Positions 15,183 through 18,002 of a stretch of DNA of 18,002 bases are shown in pieces; the first letter of the stretch is position 1; every line of letters starts with the position of its first letter. Source of the DNA: an uncultured Devosia sp. (lineage in GTDB: Bacteria; Pseudomonadota; Alphaproteobacteria; Rhizobiales; Devosiaceae); NCBI RefSeq assembly GCF_946479885.1, contig NZ_CAMLHM010000069.1, positions 1 to 18,002 of the forward strand, written 5' to 3'. The notes under the pieces were generated by a model, which had not been told where the DNA came from, did no database searches, and saw only the letters and a program-made list of their open reading frames with translations. A program made the translations under genes and the position numbers.

Positions 15183-16028
15183 CTAGCCGAGCAATTCGCG
15201 CAGGAAGCGGGCACCATCGCGGGCCAGCTCATCCTGCGACGGCGCCAGGGGGCGCCAGATGGCCGCGGCCTTGGCGATCTCGACAATGCCGGGGGTGAAG
15301 GACTCGATGACGACGGGGCCGGCATAGCCGATTTCGCGCAGGGCGTTGCGGATGCCGATCCAGTCGATATGGCCGGTCCCGGGCGTGCCGCGATCGTTCT
15401 CGCAGGCGTGGAAGTGTCCCAGCAGATTGCCCGCCTGGCGGATGGCGTCGGGAATGCTCTTTTCCTCAATATTGGCGTGGAAGGTGTCGATATGCACCCT
15501 GTAGGCGGGGTTACCGACCTCGTGGATCAGCGCGATGGCCTGCTCGACCAGGTTGATCATGTCGGTCTCGAACCGGTTGAGCGGCTCGATGGCGATGGTT
15601 ATCCCGGCTTCGGTGGCGATCTTGCCCAGGGTTCGCAGGTTTTCCACGCACCAGGCCCGCTCGCGGGCTTTCTGGTCGGCGGAAACCATGCGCGTCTTGC
15701 CCACCGCCGAATAGACCGGGCCTGCGAACAGCGAGCTTCCCACCGCCTCGGTCAGTCGGAGGCAGTCGGTGATATAGGCGACCCCGTTGCGCCGGATCGC
15801 CGGGTCGTCGCTGGAAATGTCGCGGGTCGGGCCAAAGGCGCCGCAGATGGTCAGGGACAGGCCTTCATCCTGCGCGGTCTTTCGCAGCAGGGGCACATCG
15901 ATGAGCGAGGTGTCTTCCACCGCGACCTCGATGATGTCGAAGCCCATGGCCTTGACCTTGGGCATCAGGCCGAAATCCCTGGTGGTGAAGGGCGAGGTCC
16001 ACACAAAGGTATTCACACCGATCTTCAT
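15183..16028 (-). CDS. Sugar isomerase/epimerase, D-tagatose/D-psicose 3-epimerase-like
   Basis: A 281-residue TIM-barrel enzyme of the xylose-isomerase-like superfamily. The metal-site residues fit the ketose 3-epimerases with correct spacing: Glu148 (IEPLNRFET), Asp181 (HIDTFHANIEE), His207 (GHFHACEND) and Glu242 (VIESF). IEPLNRFET and DTFHxNIEE are hallmark stretches of that group. It would interconvert C3 epimers of a ketose, or a related polyol or keto sugar, using a divalent metal. The ATG at 16028 is chosen because GGGAGGAG (16034-16041) precedes it and the barrel starts at once with MKIGVNTF; the frame is open further upstream but that part looks non-coding. It follows the LacI gene by 174 bases and has its own putative operator. 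Confidence 0.9.
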   Translation of the reverse strand: MKIGVNTFVWTSPFTTRDFGLMPKVKAMGFDIIEVAVEDTSLIDVPLLRKTAQDEGLSLTICGAFGPTRDISSDDPAIRRNGVAYITDCLRLTEAVGSSLFAGPVYSAVGKTRMVSADQKARERAWCVENLRTLGKIATEAGITIAIEPLNRFETDMINLVEQAIALIHEVGNPAYRVHIDTFHANIEEKSIPDAIRQAGNLLGHFHACENDRGTPGTGHIDWIGIRNALREIGYAGPVVIESFTPGIVEIAKAAAIWRPLAPSQDELARDGARFLRELLG

Positions 16029-16116
16029 CGTCGCTCCTCCCAGGCGCGTCCTGCCATTGCCGGCGAGGCGCGCACTTTCCCTCCTGCCTGTTTGGTGCTC
16101 CCAAGGCGCGGCGTAA

Positions 16117-16150
16117 ATGAGTATTCGCGCTAAAAAGATGAGATTTCTGA
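16117..16150 (-). promoter_or_regulatory. Shared element upstream of the epimerase gene
   Basis: ATGAGTATTCGCGC (16117-16130) and GAGATTTCTGA (16140-16150) match the two halves of the element at 13858-13882, with 1 change in 25 bases, but are separated here by nine extra bases (TAAAAAGAT). It lies 89-122 bases upstream of the epimerase start. Conservation in two intergenic regions with no coding reason supports a regulatory role. Confidence 0.5.
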
Positions 16151-16202
16151 CCACGATGGCCGAAGATGCCCGCGGCGGGGAATTGGCTGCAGCGCCAGAG
16201 GT

Positions 16203-17294
16203 CTAGCGGCGGCGCGGCGGGCCGACGGACGCCCGCTCCACCAGCGGGCATTCGAGCTTGGTGATCGGGTAGCGGTTGGTCTCGGGCCGTGGGGCGGAGA
16301 GCTGCTCGACCGCCCACATGCCCATGGCCCGGTGGGGCAGGATGGACGTGGTCAGCGGCGGATGCATATGGCGGGCGATTTCTTCGTCGTCATAGCCGAC
16401 GACCGACATGTCATCGGGAATGGAGAGACCAGCCTCCTTGAGTGCCTCGTAACACCCGATGGCGGTGCGGTCGTTCTGGCAGAAGATGGCGGTGGGCCGA
16501 TCCGGCAGGGCCAGCAGTTGCACTGTCGCCCGATAGCCGGCGCCGGCCGACCAGTCGCCCTCCACCACCAGATCGGCATCGAATGGGATGTCGGCAGTCG
16601 CCAAGGCCCGGCGATAGCCCTTGAGACGGTGTTCGGCTGCCTCCATCCACGGCTCGCCCGTGATGGTGGCTATGCGCCGGTGCCCCTGCTCGATGAGGTG
16701 GCGGGTCGACATCTGCCCACCCACGATCTCGCTCGGCACCACGGCGGGAAAGGCGTTGTCGGCGGTGTAGCAGTTGAGCAGCACGACCGGGATTTTGAGG
16801 TCCGACAGATAGGCCGGGGCGACTATCTCGCGCGTAAAGATTGCCATGTAGATCAGGGCGGAAACGCCGGGCCCGGTCAGCGCCCGGAGCGTTCGCGGCT
16901 CCATTTCGTCATCGCACAGGGTCTGCGCCACCAGCACGATATTGCCGGCATTCCAGGAGGCCTGGCGGACGCCTTCGATGGCCACCACCGCTTCGGGACT
17001 GGTGGCGAGCTGATCGACGGCAAAGCCGATAATGCCATCTATCGGCTGGACGCCGGCGGCCGAGCTGCCGGTCCGTACCGGAAAGGTGGGGGACGCATAG
17101 CCCAGGGTGCGAGCCGCTTCGGTAACGCGATCCCGCGTCTGCTGCGACAGCTTCATGCCGGGAGTGCGGTTGAGTACGAAAGAGACGGTGGCCTGGGAAC
17201 ACCCGGCGGCCTTGGCGACGTCGGTCATGGTGACGCGCCGCCGCTGTTCCTTCGCACCAGTGCCGTTTTTCGTCGCCGATGCCCTGTCAGCCAT
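16203..17294 (-). CDS. LacI-family transcriptional regulator
   Basis: A 363-residue repressor from ATG 17294; a TTG at 17312 would add six residues and has no better ribosome site. The N-terminal LacI helix-turn-helix is typical: VTMTDVAKAAGCSQATVSFVLN, then TRDRVTEAARTLGY with the hinge helix. The C-terminal effector domain resembles a periplasmic sugar-binding protein (AIFCQNDRTAIGCYEALKEAG, then IPDDMSVVGYDDEEIARHMHPPLTTS). About 12 residues precede the DNA-binding domain. It lies between a CUT2 binding-protein gene and the epimerase gene, all on one strand, and likely senses the imported sugar or its first product. Palindromes in its own upstream region could be its operators. Confidence 0.93.
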   Translation of the reverse strand: MADRASATKNGTGAKEQRRRVTMTDVAKAAGCSQATVSFVLNRTPGMKLSQQTRDRVTEAARTLGYASPTFPVRTGSSAAGVQPIDGIIGFAVDQLATSPEAVVAIEGVRQASWNAGNIVLVAQTLCDDEMEPRTLRALTGPGVSALIYMAIFTREIVAPAYLSDLKIPVVLLNCYTADNAFPAVVPSEIVGGQMSTRHLIEQGHRRIATITGEPWMEAAEHRLKGYRRALATADIPFDADLVVEGDWSAGAGYRATVQLLALPDRPTAIFCQNDRTAIGCYEALKEAGLSIPDDMSVVGYDDEEIARHMHPPLTTSILPHRAMGMWAVEQLSAPRPETNRYPITKLECPLVERASVGPPRRR

Positions 17295-17355
17295 GGTTTG
17301 CGCGTCTCTCAATCAGTCTTCTTCGCTGCATGCCAATTGCACGGGCAACCAGCGG

Positions 17356-17369
17356 ATTCGCGCTTAGAA
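17356..17369 (-). promoter_or_regulatory. ATTCGCGC element upstream of the LacI gene
   Basis: ATTCGCGCTTAGAA here resembles ATTCGCGCTAAAAA at 16123-16136 (12 of 14 identical) and shares the 8-base core with 13864-13871. It lies about 62-75 bases before the LacI start. It lacks the GAGATTTCTGA half found at the other two places. Confidence 0.35.
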
Positions 17370-17388
17370 CAACATGTGGGCGCAATGA

Positions 17389-17400
17389 CTTGCGCGCAAG
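17389..17400. promoter_or_regulatory. Palindrome CTTGCGCGCAAG, candidate LacI-family operator
   Basis: A perfect 12-bp palindrome with a central CG step, the usual symmetry of LacI/GalR-family operators. It lies 94 bases upstream of the LacI start, in the gap after the binding-protein gene. Autoregulation or repression of read-through is plausible; binding is inferred only. Confidence 0.4.
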
Positions 17401-17409
17401 AGCGAGGGT

Positions 17410-17435
17410 GGTGGACGCATCGAGACGCGTCCACC
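17410..17435 (-). other. Hairpin after the CUT2 binding-protein gene
   Basis: GGTGGACGC (17410-17418) pairs perfectly with GCGTCCACC (17427-17435) around 8 bases, starting 15 bases after the stop on the - strand. No clear T-run follows, so it may stabilise the binding-protein message or weakly terminate. Confidence 0.5.
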
Positions 17436-17450
17436 GGTCGCGGGAGGAGA

Positions 17451-18002
17451 CTACGGAGCGCAGATGCCCGGGTCTTCCAGCGTGCACAGATCAAGACCGG
17501 TGAACTTGGGGTCTTCGACAGTGCCGCCGCCGATCAGCTCGATCAGAATATCGGGCGCTTCATTGCCCATCTGATAGGGCCGCTGGCCGATCTGGAAGTG
17601 GCTACGACCCTCGTTGAAGGCCTGAACCTGCGGCGGCAGCGTATCGCCGGCGATGATGATCAGGTCCTTGCTCTTGAGACGTTCCATGACCTGGTCGGTG
17701 TTCTGCGCATAAGCTTGCGGTCCGAACTGCGCCCAGCCGCCGACCAGGATGAAGGCCGTCAGATCGGGGTTGGCAGTGAAGACGTCGGCCATCTGCTGGT
17801 TGGCAGTGGGGATATCGTCATTGGTGAAGACCGGGCAGCCTTCGACTTCAGTCCAGCCATTGGTGTCGGCCAGGCGTTCGATGCCCTTGGATCCGGCAAT
17901 GGTGTCGCGGAAGCCGGCAGCGCGCTCGTTGATATTGGCTGCCGCGACGTTGCCGAGCTGCAGGCACACGGTGCCGCCTTCCGGCTTGAGCTTCATCAGC
18001 TC
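17451..18002 (-). CDS. CUT2 (RbsB-like) ABC sugar-binding protein, C-terminal part
   Basis: This is the last ~183 residues of a periplasmic binding protein; the frame is open at the window edge, so the signal peptide and first domain are missing. Recognisable parts include NINERAAGFRDTI, the hinge-crossing segment PDLTAFILVGGWAQFGPQAY, and FQIGQRPYQMGNEAPDILIELI, the GQxPYxMG pattern of RbsB-type proteins. Two Cys near the end (LDLCTLEDPGICAP) could form a disulfide in the periplasm. The gene is followed by a hairpin and then the LacI regulator. The ATPase and permease of this importer are not in the window and should lie upstream (beyond 18002) or elsewhere. The ligand is likely the sugar metabolised by the epimerase and Gfo/Idh proteins downstream. 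Confidence 0.88.
   Translation of the reverse strand, partial: ELMKLKPEGGTVCLQLGNVAAANINERAAGFRDTIAGSKGIERLADTNGWTEVEGCPVFTNDDIPTANQQMADVFTANPDLTAFILVGGWAQFGPQAYAQNTDQVMERLKSKDLIIIAGDTLPPQVQAFNEGRSHFQIGQRPYQMGNEAPDILIELIGGGTVEDPKFTGLDLCTLEDPGICAP

Noticed and set aside
14016..16133. Very long open frame (705 codons) on the + strand
   Set aside because: It lies antisense to the XylR-type and epimerase genes, both of which have clear family motifs, and is a by-product of high GC codon bias. Its translation shows no recognisable domain.
16029..16154. N-terminal extension of the epimerase frame to an ATG at 16154
   Set aside because: It crosses the conserved intergenic element and the ribosome site, and the family start MKIGVNTF fits ATG 16028.

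Overview
This 18 kb window is GC-rich and gene-dense. It looks like an alphaproteobacterium, probably order Hyphomicrobiales (Devosia, Pelagibacterium or Rhizobium-like). That assignment rests on codon bias, on the style of the CUT1/CUT2 sugar transporters and on the LacI, XylR, GntR-FCD and Gfo/Idh/MocA protein families; no rRNA or marker gene is present to confirm it. No tRNA, rRNA, CRISPR array, insertion sequence or phage gene was seen. The whole window is carbohydrate and small-organic-acid uptake and catabolism.

Left part (1-7650, + strand). The 3' end of an enolase-superfamily sugar-acid dehydratase-like gene is followed by a terminator and a TetR-family regulator with a striking dyad over its start. 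Next comes a six-gene CUT1-type ABC importer: binding protein, two permeases, an 83-residue two-helix membrane protein, and two different ATPases. From the second permease on, the genes overlap or touch. A 12-bp perfect hairpin separates the binding-protein gene from the permeases. The operon ends in a long perfect palindrome that can terminate transcription from both sides.

Middle part (7660-12680). A DJ-1/PfpI protein and a GntR/FCD regulator lie on the - strand. Divergent from them is an operon of iron-type alcohol dehydrogenase, succinate-semialdehyde-type aldehyde dehydrogenase and a kynurenine-formamidase-like alpha/beta hydrolase. An 8-bp direct repeat with a 10-bp period sits on the divergent promoter. 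The enzyme set suggests ester, amide or lactone hydrolysis to a hydroxy acid, then oxidation to a semialdehyde and a dicarboxylic acid. It resembles the gamma-butyrolactone (Blc/Att) route but with a different hydrolase and regulator.

Right part (12690-18002, all - strand). In transcription order: the end of a CUT2 (RbsB-like) sugar-binding protein, a LacI-type regulator, a D-tagatose/D-psicose 3-epimerase-like isomerase, a XylR-type (LacI-like sensor plus AraC helix-turn-helix) regulator, and a Gfo/Idh/MocA protein whose usual Glu-Lys-Pro motif reads Thr-Val-Pro. Three of the intergenic regions share the core ATTCGCGC. Two of them share a longer two-part element, which points to a small regulon run by one of the local regulators. 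This looks like a locus for an unusual ketose, polyol or glycoside.

There is no gene-free stretch over 300 bases. The longest gap, 1659-1888, holds a hairpin and a possible leader peptide.
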